This document shows, in pieces, positions 24,160 to 33,027 of a stretch of DNA of 64,000 nucleotides. Numbering within the stretch: the stretch's first letter is position 1; every line of letters begins with the position of its first letter. Position numbers and translations under genes: made by a program. The stretch is from Acidithiobacillus ferridurans (GTDB lineage Bacteria; Pseudomonadota; Gammaproteobacteria; Acidithiobacillales; Acidithiobacillaceae). The DNA is taken from assembly GCF_003966655.1 (NCBI RefSeq), contig NZ_AP018795.1, forward strand, positions 2,559,501 through 2,623,500, read 5' to 3'. Below the pieces are notes generated by a model, which was not told the origin of the DNA, made no database searches, and saw only the letters and a program-made list of their open reading frames with translations.

Positions 24160-26909
24160 GCGTCCACGGGCTCAATGATCTGCCAGCTGAAGCGGCTGAT
24201 CTGGTTGCTGCCGTGGCGGTGATGGATGGGGACACAATAGCGCACGGTGGTTAGCGGCGCGGGGGATGCAAAAATCAGCGAGAAGCCGAATTCTGCCGCC
24301 GTGTCGATCAAGCTGCGTTGATTGCGGGCATCTAGTGCCAGTGCCTCGTCCAGATAGCAGACACCCTGAATGTGGCGGCGCTGATCCTGCATCAGATGCA
24401 ACATCGCCAGCCCGGTGATCAGCTTGGCCATCAGTACGGTGCCGTTGGAGGCGGCGCTGTCAAGATCATCGAAAGCTTCCGGCTCGCGATCCGCCTTGCC
24501 GACCCAAAAGCGCAGGCGGAAAAGATCAGCCACGCGCAGGCCGTGGCGTGCGTTGCCTTCCTCGATCAGCAGGGTCTTGGCGCGATTGATTTGATCATCG
24601 TCGAGCACGCTCTGCTGGTTGAAGAGTTCGAAGGTTTCGCCGCTGTCCACGGTGGCCGCTGTATTGATCAGCAACTCGATCGCTTCGACCAGGGTCGTTT
24701 CGTCCTCCGGTTCGATCTTGAACACCGCAAGGTCAGAGAGCTGGCGACCACTGATCTTGCGGTTGAACTCGCGCATCCGACGCTTAAAGGCAAATAGGCC
24801 GTCGCGCAACTCGCGCAGGCTGGCGGCCACATTTACCACCGCCGAGCGCACTTTCTTTTCCAAGGCTTCGGCTTCCTGCTGCAGATGATGGGCGAATTCA
24901 ACAAGACGAACGATCTCGCTTTCCGGCTCGCCAACAAACTGGTACTTGGTCAATCCGCCGGTATGGATTTCACCCAGTAGGTGGCGAATCTGCTCATCCA
25001 AGTCCAGCAATTCGCGGCAGTCGGCCAGATAGGTCTGCAGGCGTTCGGCCAGCTGTTCCAGCGCGAACTCAGGCTGGGCTAGCCAGGGATGGTGCGGCAA
25101 GTCGGCCAGCCAGGTGAAGGGCCCTCCATGATCAAGCCGCTGGTTACGGCGTAGCTCAATCAAGCGGTGTTGCTGCTGTAAGGTGGCCAAATCCTGTCGC
25201 CGCTGTTGGCGCTGTTGGTCTAGCGCACGGTTACGCTCTGCAGATTGCGCCAGGCTGGCGGCGAGTTCGGCGAGCGTTTTCGCCAGTGCTTCCAGTCGGC
25301 CCTGACGCGCGGTCTCGCTTTGTCGCAAGTTCTGCATATGCGCGTAATCACGCAGCTCCGCATCCAGTTCTGCCAGTTGCTGGTCCAGCGCCTCGCGCTG
25401 CTGCTTGACGCTCCCCAGGGCTTGTGCGGTCGCCAGCTGCTCTTGGAGCTGGGTTTGCTGCTGCTGCAGCTCCTGCTGTAATTCGCCAAGTTCCGCCAAG
25501 GTGCGTTGTTGATACTGTGCCGGCAAGGCTTCCAGCCTCAGTTGCAAGCCAGGCAAGTTGAGCTGTGCGGCATCCGCATGGACCAAGGCCGCACTCAGTG
25601 CCTTGCCATCGAGACGGAAGTCCTCTGTACCCATGGTCAGCACCGGTTTGGCCAGCACTCTGTTCAATGCGTTGATCTGTCCCGCAGACAAGACACCGGC
25701 CAGTTGCTGATACAGGTTCTGTCCTTGGGTGCGCAACTCCTGAGCCAGCTGTGCCAACTCCCGCTGGGTGCGGCTCAAATCGCGCTCGATGGCGGCAGGC
25801 GTTCGACTCTGTGCTTGGCCGATACGCACTACCAGCGCGTCCCGTTGTTCCTGTAGTTCGCGTCGGCGTGCTTCCAGGACAGCGCGGTCGGCAATCAAGG
25901 CAAAACGCTGCTGCAACGCATGCAATTGTTCGCACTGCTGGCGGAGATCCCTCTGTTCCAGCTCGTATTGGTTCTGCTCGCGTGCCGACTGAATATCCTG
26001 TTCGCGCAAATGTTGCAACTCGAGATCGCACTGCGCCAGTTCATGCTGCAAGGCCTGCTGGCGAGCCTCATAATACTGCTGCCACTGGCCCAACGCCTCA
26101 TCAATCAAGGGGCGCCAACACAATAGCTTGCCGCGCAACGCCAGGCGGGCATCCTGCTTCTGTTCCAGTTCACTCAGTGGCAGTTGCAGACGAACGGCGG
26201 CCAGGTACTGGCTGCGTTCGGCGTTGAGATCGGCGAAAGCTTTGTCCCATTCCGCCTTGAAGTCGATGCTGGCATCCGGCAGGTCGCGCCGGAAAATCTG
26301 CATCAGATAGTCCTTTACCTCGCTGGAACGCAATTTGTCCAAGCGTAGCGTGCGAGTCAGTACGCGCTGAAAAACACTGGCATCGCCGGCGTGCTCCAGA
26401 CGGAAGACGCAAAAATCCTGCTGGCTAGCAAGCTTGCGGCTGCGCCCTCCATACACCATATTGGCGAATTCGCTGCTGTTGTAGCTGAACACCCGACGCC
26501 CGTGGGTCGCCAGATGGCTGGCCAGTTGCGGCTGCGCTACAATCTTGCCATCCGGCAGGCAGAATTCCTCGATTTTGAGCGGGCCGGCGTAGGCGAAATA
26601 TTCGTACTCGAAGCTGACCCCTTTGCCCACGCAGCCCAGCACTACGGTGCCGGACTCCGGCAACGACACCTCCAGCAGCACATAGGCGCTGTTGTTGGGG
26701 AAATAGAAGCGTCGGCTCTTGTCCACATCGTGCGCACCAAAATCCATGCGGCGCTGATCGATGATCAGCAGAAACTGCAAGGCGTTGATCAGGCCGGTCT
26801 TGCCGGTGTTGTTGGGTGCTACCAGGGAAACCGCACCATCAAGCGGTAACTCGGCACGGGAATAGCCGGCGCTGCCAAGCAAGACCAGGCGTTGGAAGCC
26901 ATATTGCAT
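24156..26909 (-). CDS. jetC: Wadjet SMC-like ATPase JetC
   Basis: A 917-residue SMC/MukB-like ATPase. The N-terminal head has Walker A APNNTGKT at residues 31-38. The middle (about residues 220-700) is two long Gln/Leu/Glu-rich coiled-coil stretches around a hinge-like break. The C-terminal head has the CYLDEALALDARNQ Walker B region and SLIFASPAP. JetC drives DNA loop extrusion together with the kleisin JetA and the KITE protein JetB. It touches jetB at its start (stop and start overlap) and overlaps jetD by 4 bases. Confidence 0.92.
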   Translation of the reverse strand: MQYGFQRLVLLGSAGYSRAELPLDGAVSLVAPNNTGKTGLINALQFLLIIDQRRMDFGAHDVDKSRRFYFPNNSAYVLLEVSLPESGTVVLGCVGKGVSFEYEYFAYAGPLKIEEFCLPDGKIVAQPQLASHLATHGRRVFSYNSSEFANMVYGGRSRKLASQQDFCVFRLEHAGDASVFQRVLTRTLRLDKLRSSEVKDYLMQIFRRDLPDASIDFKAEWDKAFADLNAERSQYLAAVRLQLPLSELEQKQDARLALRGKLLCWRPLIDEALGQWQQYYEARQQALQHELAQCDLELQHLREQDIQSAREQNQYELEQRDLRQQCEQLHALQQRFALIADRAVLEARRRELQEQRDALVVRIGQAQSRTPAAIERDLSRTQRELAQLAQELRTQGQNLYQQLAGVLSAGQINALNRVLAKPVLTMGTEDFRLDGKALSAALVHADAAQLNLPGLQLRLEALPAQYQQRTLAELGELQQELQQQQTQLQEQLATAQALGSVKQQREALDQQLAELDAELRDYAHMQNLRQSETARQGRLEALAKTLAELAASLAQSAERNRALDQQRQQRRQDLATLQQQHRLIELRRNQRLDHGGPFTWLADLPHHPWLAQPEFALEQLAERLQTYLADCRELLDLDEQIRHLLGEIHTGGLTKYQFVGEPESEIVRLVEFAHHLQQEAEALEKKVRSAVVNVAASLRELRDGLFAFKRRMREFNRKISGRQLSDLAVFKIEPEDETTLVEAIELLINTAATVDSGETFELFNQQSVLDDDQINRAKTLLIEEGNARHGLRVADLFRLRFWVGKADREPEAFDDLDSAASNGTVLMAKLITGLAMLHLMQDQRRHIQGVCYLDEALALDARNQRSLIDTAAEFGFSLIFASPAPLTTVRYCVPIHHRHGSNQISRFSWQIIEPVDA

Positions 26910-27523
26910 CAGCTGCTTTCCTCATCATCCGCTGCTTCCAAGGGCATCTCCTCATCGGCGATGGGGCCAAGCTCATCGCCCTCATCCTTGGTTGCCTGTG
27001 CCAGGCTCTCGAAATGATCAAGATAGCGGCATACAGCGGGCAGCAGTCGCCAGCCAGTCGGGTCGGCCACCGCAAAGCCAAGGTTGCAGGCGCGGCCAAG
27101 CAATTCCACCAGAGCGTCGGGGTTGAGTCCCTCAGTATCAAGCAGGTCTTGATGTTGCTTATAGACCTCGGCGAGCCAGGCGCTGTCGATCAGCCAATCG
27201 CTAAAGCGCTGCAGGGCCTTGCCAGCGTTGGCCTGGGCATCGAAGATCACCATAAACAGTAAGGCCAGCTGACGACTGATCTTGCCGATGTTGCTGTTCG
27301 CATCGCCGCTGTGAAACCAGGCAAAGCCCCTGGCATCCAGGCGCAGCTCGAAGCCCAGGGCGGCAAACAGTCCGACATAGCTGGCTTCGTGCTTTTCCAG
27401 CTCCGCCCAAAGCGCGGGTTCGGCCACCCGGTTCAGGTGTTTGCCGGACAGAAAGAGCCGGAACAGATCGCCCAATGCCGGCATAGGTGATAGCGAAGCC
27501 GCCAATGGTTGGGGGGGCGTCAT
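26909..27523 (-). CDS. jetB: Wadjet KITE-type subunit JetB
   Basis: A 204-residue acidic protein with winged-helix character (LGDLFRLFLSGKHLNRVAEP near the N-terminus, a YVGLFAALGFELRLDARGFAW strand-helix region) and a very acidic C-terminus, as in MksE/JetB proteins. It bridges JetA and JetC in the complex. It overlaps jetA by 4 bases and jetC by 1-2, so the four genes form one tightly coupled transcript. Confidence 0.85.
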   Translation of the reverse strand: MTPPQPLAASLSPMPALGDLFRLFLSGKHLNRVAEPALWAELEKHEASYVGLFAALGFELRLDARGFAWFHSGDANSNIGKISRQLALLFMVIFDAQANAGKALQRFSDWLIDSAWLAEVYKQHQDLLDTEGLNPDALVELLGRACNLGFAVADPTGWRLLPAVCRYLDHFESLAQATKDEGDELGPIADEEMPLEAADDEESS

Positions 27524-28779
27524 AGCAGGATACTCACGCGGTGCGGGTGATGCAGGACACGGATCGTCTGCAACGTGGTTGTTTCGGGCTGGTCAGATGC
27601 TTCGAACTGCCAGCCTAGCTCGTGCTGCAGATCATGGAACAGACGCAGCAAAGTGGCATCCTGCAGGTGGCCGTAATGAGTGCTCAGCCATACAAGGAAA
27701 TTTTCCACCGGCAGACTGCGGGAAAGATGTGCGCGAATGGCCGCTTCGTCCACATACTCCAGCGGGGGCCCGACGTCGCCTGGTTCGTCCTGCGGGAAAG
27801 CCACTGCCTGCGGTTGGTACTGGCGCGCGGCCGCCATGACTGCTCGCACCTCATCCCCCAGTTGCAGCTTGAAGCCACGCTCATTACGCCAGACCGGTAG
27901 CGCTGTGCCTCTGGTAGGGCGCGATAGAGCGTGTCGCAGGCCGCGTTTGCGTACCTGTCCTAACAGCAGACTGACTGCACTGGTCAGCACATTGTGTTGG
28001 CGCAGCTCTTCGCGTAAGGGCAACAGGGTGTCGGCGCATTGTTGCGCGACCAAGCGGCCAAAGCGCCGCAACTCTTTGGCCTGGCGTGCAACCTGGCGCA
28101 ACTGCAGGCGATACGAGTAGAGCGCGCCTTGTACCGACAGCCGCTCCAACCCCAGATCGAGTGCACGCTCGGCGTCTTCCAGGTAGCGATAGAAGGTCCC
28201 CTGTGGGCCGGTGTCCATCATCTGGTTCATCGGCTCGACATATTGATCGTAGGCTTCCAGTACCCGGCGGTAGCGATTGGTGACCGGCGTGTTGCTGTCG
28301 GCACTTTTGGCGTTTTCGGCCAGATCCAGCAATGCATGCCGATCCTCGTCGAGTTGCAGACTGATCTGGCGAAAGAGTTCGGCCAACTTGTTCGCGGCAC
28401 CCCGCACACGGTCCATTTCCGTGCCCGCCAATCCGTCGTTGAGTGACTCGGTGGCCTCGCGGATTGCTGCCACGCGCGCCTGTAGCACGGCAGACAGACC
28501 CAACTCATGCTCGCGGGTGAGGCCACGCACGAACTCCAGCACATATGCATTGAGCTGCAGATCACTGCTTCGCGGCAGAGTTTGCAGGATGTCCGCGTTG
28601 ACCAAGGCACGCAACACCACACCCTGTGCCTCGGCATCCAGATGCGGTGACACGTTACCAATACTGCTCAACACCTGATCGCTGGTGAGCATGGCAAACT
28701 CGCGCGACATCCGTACCAGAATCTCCACGGTGTTCCAGTGGGTGTAAAGCGTGTAGACCAGCGAACGGGGATTAGCCAT
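27520..28779 (-). CDS. jetA: Wadjet kleisin subunit JetA
   Basis: A 419-residue, mostly helical protein with N-terminal winged-helix features (VEILVRMSREFAMLTSDQVL) and the helical middle and strand-rich C-terminus (FLVWLSTHYGHLQDATLLRL) typical of MksF/JetA kleisins. First gene of the leftward jetABCD operon. No good ribosome site precedes the ATG at 28779, and a possible -10 TAGAAT lies only about 10 bases upstream, so the message may be leaderless. Which Wadjet subtype it belongs to cannot be settled by eye; the short JetD and JetC argue against the large type III. Confidence 0.85.
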   Translation of the reverse strand: MANPRSLVYTLYTHWNTVEILVRMSREFAMLTSDQVLSSIGNVSPHLDAEAQGVVLRALVNADILQTLPRSSDLQLNAYVLEFVRGLTREHELGLSAVLQARVAAIREATESLNDGLAGTEMDRVRGAANKLAELFRQISLQLDEDRHALLDLAENAKSADSNTPVTNRYRRVLEAYDQYVEPMNQMMDTGPQGTFYRYLEDAERALDLGLERLSVQGALYSYRLQLRQVARQAKELRRFGRLVAQQCADTLLPLREELRQHNVLTSAVSLLLGQVRKRGLRHALSRPTRGTALPVWRNERGFKLQLGDEVRAVMAAARQYQPQAVAFPQDEPGDVGPPLEYVDEAAIRAHLSRSLPVENFLVWLSTHYGHLQDATLLRLFHDLQHELGWQFEASDQPETTTLQTIRVLHHPHRVSILL

Positions 28780-28863
28780 ATGATACTATTCTACCATAGG
28801 CGTTACCAAAATATGATAGCGGCGCTCGAATCGGACAAGATGCCTGTAGAAGTGGATCAAACC

Positions 28864-28878
28864 GTCTACCCGGTAGAC
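28864..28878. repeat. 15-bp palindrome GTCTACCCGGTAGAC (perfect)
   Basis: The westernmost copy of the backbone palindrome, about 85 bases upstream of jetA and downstream of the nuclease fragment. It marks this spot as backbone of the same element as the right arm. Confidence 0.85.
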
Positions 28879-29004
28879 GATTTCGCAGGGCTCTCGCATG
28901 CAGGAGGCACCCACGATTTCTTATTTCGCTGTCTTTGTTCATGCTCCTTGGTCAGTGGCACGGCGTCCATGGTTTGATCCCAATTCTTGGGTCCAAAATG
29001 GCGA

Positions 29005-29541
29005 TTAACCATGCCTACCAGCCCGTGCCCAATCCCGATTGAATTGCGCCTGCAATTTCCCAATGCTCGATCCATTGAGTAACAGCCCCATTTCGCGGTT
29101 ATCTTCTAAACTGGCCTGGGTGAAGTTCTCGGAGCCGATAAAAGCTAAAGAGCCGCCGACGATCATCTTACTGTGCTGATAAATGGGCTTGACCGGCATA
29201 AGCCTTACCTGGCAACCGTGTTGCCGGAGAAACGCCACGTCGCGCTGACCCACGTGGTTGATGTTGGCAGGCAGGATCAGTCGGAGATCGCGCCCCTTGG
29301 CGGCCAGCGCATCCAGAATTACCGCATACGGCCCCAGTTCTTCGCTCTCCACGTCTATGGGACCGGGCTGGTCGATCACTTCCAGTAGTTGGCTGGCGGA
29401 AGTCCCCGGAGAAAGGACCAGAACGCGGTGTGCAAACGCGGGGGCTTTCCGGTTGTTCCAGTCGGCATTGAAAACAGCGTTTGCCGACTGCACCACAGAA
29501 GGATTTTGGGTGACATACAGGTACTCCCTGTTTTGATGAAT
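29005..29541 (-). pseudogene. Phospholipase-D-type nuclease, 3' half (split by GMT island)
   Basis: The frame encodes the second half of a PLD-superfamily protein: RIHQNREYLYVTQNPSVVQS at the break, then a domain ending in the second HKD-type motif QHSKMIVGGSLAFIGSENFT (His, Lys and the downstream Gly-Ser/Glu-Asn) and NREMGLLLNG. The first half, with its own HxK motif, lies 14.7 kb away at 44247-44612 in the same orientation. Joined at the AAT repeats the two give one continuous frame of about 300 residues (SAF-R-I-H-Q-N-R-E-Y). An ATG exists inside the island sequence at 29560-29562, but the product would lack half the active site. Confidence 0.85.
29539..29541. repeat. Island junction repeat, left (AAT)
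   Basis: AAT here and at 44247-44249 flank the island. Fusing across them restores the nuclease frame. The crossover may be wider than three bases in the donor. Confidence 0.65.
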
Positions 29542-29562
29542 TCTTATTCCAAAATAGTACAT

Positions 29563-29886
29563 AATTCGCTTGTGAGTAGTTATAACATATTGAAAACAAT
29601 ATTATAATATATATATTTGCACTATGTATTTTTACATAGTTTATCGCCATTCCGCACCACCCTCCGCCACACAAAAGGATAAAGGTAGAGGATGGCCGCC
29701 CCCAACAGAATATCTGATATCGCTGTACCGATTGTAATATCCTGGTATCGAAAATGTAGAGGCGCGGACGATATTCCCATCCTTGTCCATGACAGGTACG
29801 CAGCGAAAGCGGTCGTTCGTATGGAATCAGGCCCCTACAATTAACGTTACGTGCCTTGGATTTGCATTCTACGTATGGTGATAGTT
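29563..29886. other. Left end of the island, no convincing gene
   Basis: About 325 bases, beginning with a very AT-rich stretch of alternating TATA (29600-29640). No open frame with a ribosome site was found. The AT-rich part may belong to the recombination end. Confidence 0.4.
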
Positions 29887-30240
29887 TTAAAGAATATAAC
29901 CGAAATCGCCTACCCATTCACCTTTCCGGTAATCTAGACTGAGCCAGCGTGGTATAAAAGCGTCCGTCCGTTTTAGTGGGAACGTTTGCAGATCCTGAAC
30001 AGGCTGATCGGTAATTGAACATGTTTTAGAACCAACAGCGCGGAACCACACCTGAACAGAGGATATGTGAGCGTCCAGCAGTAGAGAATCTTGATGTGGA
30101 GAAGGTATGAAATATGTTTTTTTGCGAATCAGACAGCTAAATAATAGCTCTAAATAAACACAGAGAGGTTCTTCTCGATGATCGAGCGCTTGCCTAGCTA
30201 GTGGAGTAATTCGCAATTCAATTGTATGAGTATTATGCAT
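29887..30240 (-). CDS. Small protein of unknown function
   Basis: A 117-residue protein (start at ATG 30240, MHNTHTIELRITPLARQ, with GGGAG 8 bases upstream). It has no membrane segment and no recognised domain; it contains two cysteines in a LLFSCLIRKKTYF and a SKTCSITDQ context. It is the last cargo gene before the left end of the island and reads leftward like most of the cargo. Confidence 0.5.
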   Translation of the reverse strand: MHNTHTIELRITPLARQALDHREEPLCVYLELLFSCLIRKKTYFIPSPHQDSLLLDAHISSVQVWFRAVGSKTCSITDQPVQDLQTFPLKRTDAFIPRWLSLDYRKGEWVGDFGYIL

Positions 30241-30613
30241 GAGTAGTCTCCCATTTGGACGGATATACGGGCTTTTCGTTAGCTTCATGTAGCGCAGTTA
30301 AATTCCAGGTTTTCCAATATTTTTGACAACGTTACCATTGGCCGCAGTGATCAAAAAGCCTCTACAGCAAGGCCTGCGTCTTGAAAACATACTGTTCGTC
30401 TGGCCGGCAATCCATATATCCTAGCAGCCTTATGGTAGGTAGTTCTAATGGGCTATTAGCAGCGTAACCGGTCATTGGACAACTACTCAGTATAATCGAC
30501 CGGTCGTGCTGCTCGCAGCAGAGTGTCGCGATTAAATGTTGCCACCTAGTCAATTTCCGAAACTGTTGTGATAATACTGAGCGGCAAGCTGGCTTACCAA
30601 CGTCCAAGGGTTT
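30241..30613. other. Intergenic region, 373 bases
   Basis: Nothing supportable was found. A leftward 81-codon reading (30362-30607) has no ribosome site and a composition unlike a protein. Confidence 0.4.
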
Positions 30614-31177
30614 TCATGTTTTTTTGCCGAACGACAAGGGCATGGAATAATTTAGCATAATCTCATCCTCTCCTGGATCTTCCTGTTTCGTGTAGGCATT
30701 AGAGATGTGGGCAATTTTCAGTCCGAAACGCGACTTATTAGCAAACTGATAGTCTAGACTCAACTCCAATCGGAACTGGAAAGTACCATCCAGGTATTTA
30801 CCTCGGCCCTGATGATATCCGCCCATAGCGAGAGCTGGTGTCAACACCCAATGGCTCCATGCAATATCCGAGTAAAATCCGGTATATCCCATGAATCCAC
30901 CATCAGTATTGGCAACAATTCCATAAAGTGCACCGACACCGAACAGCTTGGCGGCTGTCTGGTATTCTAGATCAATCTCCGGCAACGTCGCGTTACCGCG
31001 ATGCCCAGGACCCGGAACCACTCCAGCAGCGTTAAAGGCTCCGACGCCGACATTAAAATACGCGGGGCCGCCCTGAATCACATGCAAGCCTTCACCCATT
31101 GCCCATGCTTGTCCAGCAACCATAAGCATGAGCGCACCAATGCCTAGAACGGCTAACCGTGTTTTTTTACGTAACAC
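30614..31177 (-). CDS. PagL-like lipid A 3-O-deacylase (acyloxyacyl hydrolase family)
   Basis: A 187-residue exported protein: signal peptide ending near AWA, then alternating short strands of an eight-stranded outer-membrane barrel. The C-terminal RFGLKIAHISNAYTKQEDPG block holds the catalytic His-x-Ser-Asn motif of PagL, and EDEIMLNYSMPLSF is the closing strand. PagL removes an acyl chain from lipid A, altering envelope permeability and charge. It starts with GTG (31177), with AAGGA upstream. As island cargo it suggests an envelope-stress role. Confidence 0.82.
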   Translation of the reverse strand: MLRKKTRLAVLGIGALMLMVAGQAWAMGEGLHVIQGGPAYFNVGVGAFNAAGVVPGPGHRGNATLPEIDLEYQTAAKLFGVGALYGIVANTDGGFMGYTGFYSDIAWSHWVLTPALAMGGYHQGRGKYLDGTFQFRLELSLDYQFANKSRFGLKIAHISNAYTKQEDPGEDEIMLNYSMPLSFGKKT

Positions 31178-31203
31178 ATGCTTTCCTTAATCAATCTCTT
31201 CTT

Positions 31204-31452
31204 TTACATAGCGTGTGCAAGAAATGATAATATTTTAGTCAGTTCCGACGCTTTGTCATAGTCCTTCATATAGACGTCCTCGTACTTCACGGTGCGCCAG
31301 GGCCTCTCCACTCCACAAACATGTTGTCCAAGTCCCCTAGCCATGCCATCCATACTAATCCGTACACCATGCGCATGAAGCGCGCGCATAAAGGCCTCGA
31401 AGGAGGCATTGCAGGGCCTCTTCCAGATAGACCACACAACGAACACCGCCAC
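31204..31452 (-). pseudogene. Transposase remnant (IS3-type integrase end)
   Basis: An 82-codon fragment whose middle, VRISMDGMARGLGQHV followed by VERPWRTVKYEDVYMKDY, matches the last part of the DDE integrase domain of IS3-type transposases (normally a D-N-x-F-x-E/V-E-R-L-W-R-T-V-K-Y-E context). Several conserved positions are changed (VCGVERPWRT) and the catalytic remainder is missing, so it is a decayed relic. It hints that the cargo was assembled by IS activity. Confidence 0.7.
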
Positions 31453-31492
31453 CGAGGTGTTACTGTCCCACCAGCTCTGTTTAAGCAGAAAA

Positions 31493-31993
31493 CTATTGAG
31501 CTGCTAATTTTCTGTACAGCACTTTCTGTGTCGAGTTGAGTAGTGAATAAGCTTTAAGGTGGTACGGCACCATTTCCCATGCTAATCTGGTTTGTGCCTT
31601 TCCAATCGCATCAATGTCTCTTTTTATCTTTAACAACGAGGGCTGCACAACAGACGCGTCTAATGCGTACTGTTTGTAGGCTTTGCGCAACGCACTATTA
31701 TCAGCAAATGTGCTTTTTGCCATACTCACATGCAGAGGCTTCTCCTGTTGAATCTGTGCAACCGTCAAATGTAGCTGTTTAGCATGGTGTAGAATCCAGT
31801 ATGGTCCGGGATGATACCGCTTAAAAATAGAAAAGAAATCGAACGAGTGCTCCCCGAAGTATTTCACCTCTTGCTTTAATTTTACAGCGCTCATGGGGGA
31901 TGTCTGCACCCTTGATGCAGCATAAGCTGGTACTGCACCAATCAGCAGCAGAGCAGCGCCAACATAAGAAACTAGTCTATATGGTTTCATCAC
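31493..31993 (-). CDS. Spy/CpxP-like periplasmic protein
   Basis: A 166-residue protein with a signal peptide (ending near AYA) and an all-helical mature part. Two LTxxQ-type motifs, LHLTVAQIQQ and LNSTQKVLYRKL, bracket it, as in the Spy/CpxP/CnrX-like periplasmic chaperones and metal sensors. Such proteins protect against envelope and metal stress. It reads leftward with the surrounding cargo. Family call is by motif pattern, with moderate confidence. Confidence 0.65.
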   Translation of the reverse strand: MMKPYRLVSYVGAALLLIGAVPAYAASRVQTSPMSAVKLKQEVKYFGEHSFDFFSIFKRYHPGPYWILHHAKQLHLTVAQIQQEKPLHVSMAKSTFADNSALRKAYKQYALDASVVQPSLLKIKRDIDAIGKAQTRLAWEMVPYHLKAYSLLNSTQKVLYRKLAAQ

Positions 31994-32088
31994 AGCATTA
32001 TCCTCCGAAAAACTACTTCATGAAATAGTCGACAGTGACTAACAACAACAAATGGTACAACAGTCTACATTTACTCATGCATTCAACT

Positions 32089-32973
32089 TCACGAGCATGT
32101 ATCACTAACAGATTTTCTAATACTTTTTGACAATGTTACCAGAAGTATGCCAGAAAGCATCGTAGCTCCGGCCAAAATTAGCCGTATAGTTATTTGTTCG
32201 CCCAGCAACGGAACCGCGCTGATAACGACAATCACGGGGACCAGCATTTGTATGACGGCACTTGTGACTCCAGTTAGCTCCTTTATTAAGATATACCAAA
32301 GCACATAAATTAACGCTGAGGTTATGGCACCAATAAGCATAGAGTAATAGACACCTTCAATGCTTATATGGATGACTTCATGATGCCAATGTTCTATCAC
32401 TGCATAGATCGCCAGGAGGATAATAGCCGCCAGCCCGGAATATGTAAAATTAGCAGTTGTAGTGGCCAAATCATCCACAGAACTTTTGCCCAGTATCGAA
32501 TATCCCGCCCATGCGGCACCCGCTCCTAACATCAATCCTATCCCCAAAAGCTTAGGAACATGTGATATGCCACCCACCAACACCCATAACCCTATCAGGG
32601 TTATCCCGCTGCCAGTCCATTGCAGTTTGGACAACCGGTGGCCACCTCGAATCTCCCATGCCAGCATGGTCGCCTGAATGGCAAAAAATAAAAAAAGGGT
32701 TCCAGTAGCTGCCCCAAGCTGCTCATATCCGTATGCAAATGCCAATGCATAGAAAAACAACATGAACGGCATCAGCAAATGATGCAATTTCGGCCTTGTC
32801 TTGGTCACCGCCATCAGCACGATCAAGATCACCGCTCCGCTCGTCAGGCGAATTGTAGTAAATGGAAGCGGTCCAATTAAATGTCCTCCCAAGGCGGCTC
32901 TTGCCAGCAGACTATTTCCAGCCATACCAAAGAGCACTATCAGAGTCAGTAAGATTATGCGCACACGTGACAT
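32089..32973 (-). CDS. EamA/DMT-family transporter
   Basis: A 294-residue protein with ten hydrophobic segments in two halves, as in EamA drug/metabolite exporters. The first half opens with LTLIVLFGMAGNSLLARAAL, and the second contains a conserved A-x-x-W-A-G-Y-S-I-L-G segment (GAGAAWAGYSILGKSSVDDL). Its end is SVDTCS-like and hydrophilic. Start taken at ATG 32973; an upstream GTG at 32994 is possible. The substrate is unknown; a small-molecule exporter fits the stress cargo. Confidence 0.85.
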   Translation of the reverse strand: MSRVRIILLTLIVLFGMAGNSLLARAALGGHLIGPLPFTTIRLTSGAVILIVLMAVTKTRPKLHHLLMPFMLFFYALAFAYGYEQLGAATGTLFLFFAIQATMLAWEIRGGHRLSKLQWTGSGITLIGLWVLVGGISHVPKLLGIGLMLGAGAAWAGYSILGKSSVDDLATTTANFTYSGLAAIILLAIYAVIEHWHHEVIHISIEGVYYSMLIGAITSALIYVLWYILIKELTGVTSAVIQMLVPVIVVISAVPLLGEQITIRLILAGATMLSGILLVTLSKSIRKSVSDTCS

Positions 32974-33027
32974 ATCATGATTTTCCTTGAACACCTTTAC
33001 CCCAGAGAATTTGGCTAAATGCTGACT

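Noticed and set aside
24372..26227. Rightward frames across jetC
   Set aside because: Antisense to the coiled-coil coding region; their Leu/Gln-rich look comes from the GC-rich repeats of the coiled coil.
28738..28977. Rightward 79-codon frame spanning the jetA start and a palindrome
   Set aside because: It overlaps the jetA coding start on the other strand and includes the palindrome; no ribosome site.
30362..30607. Leftward 81-codon frame in the island
   Set aside because: No ribosome site, no motif, and unusual composition; region treated as non-coding.
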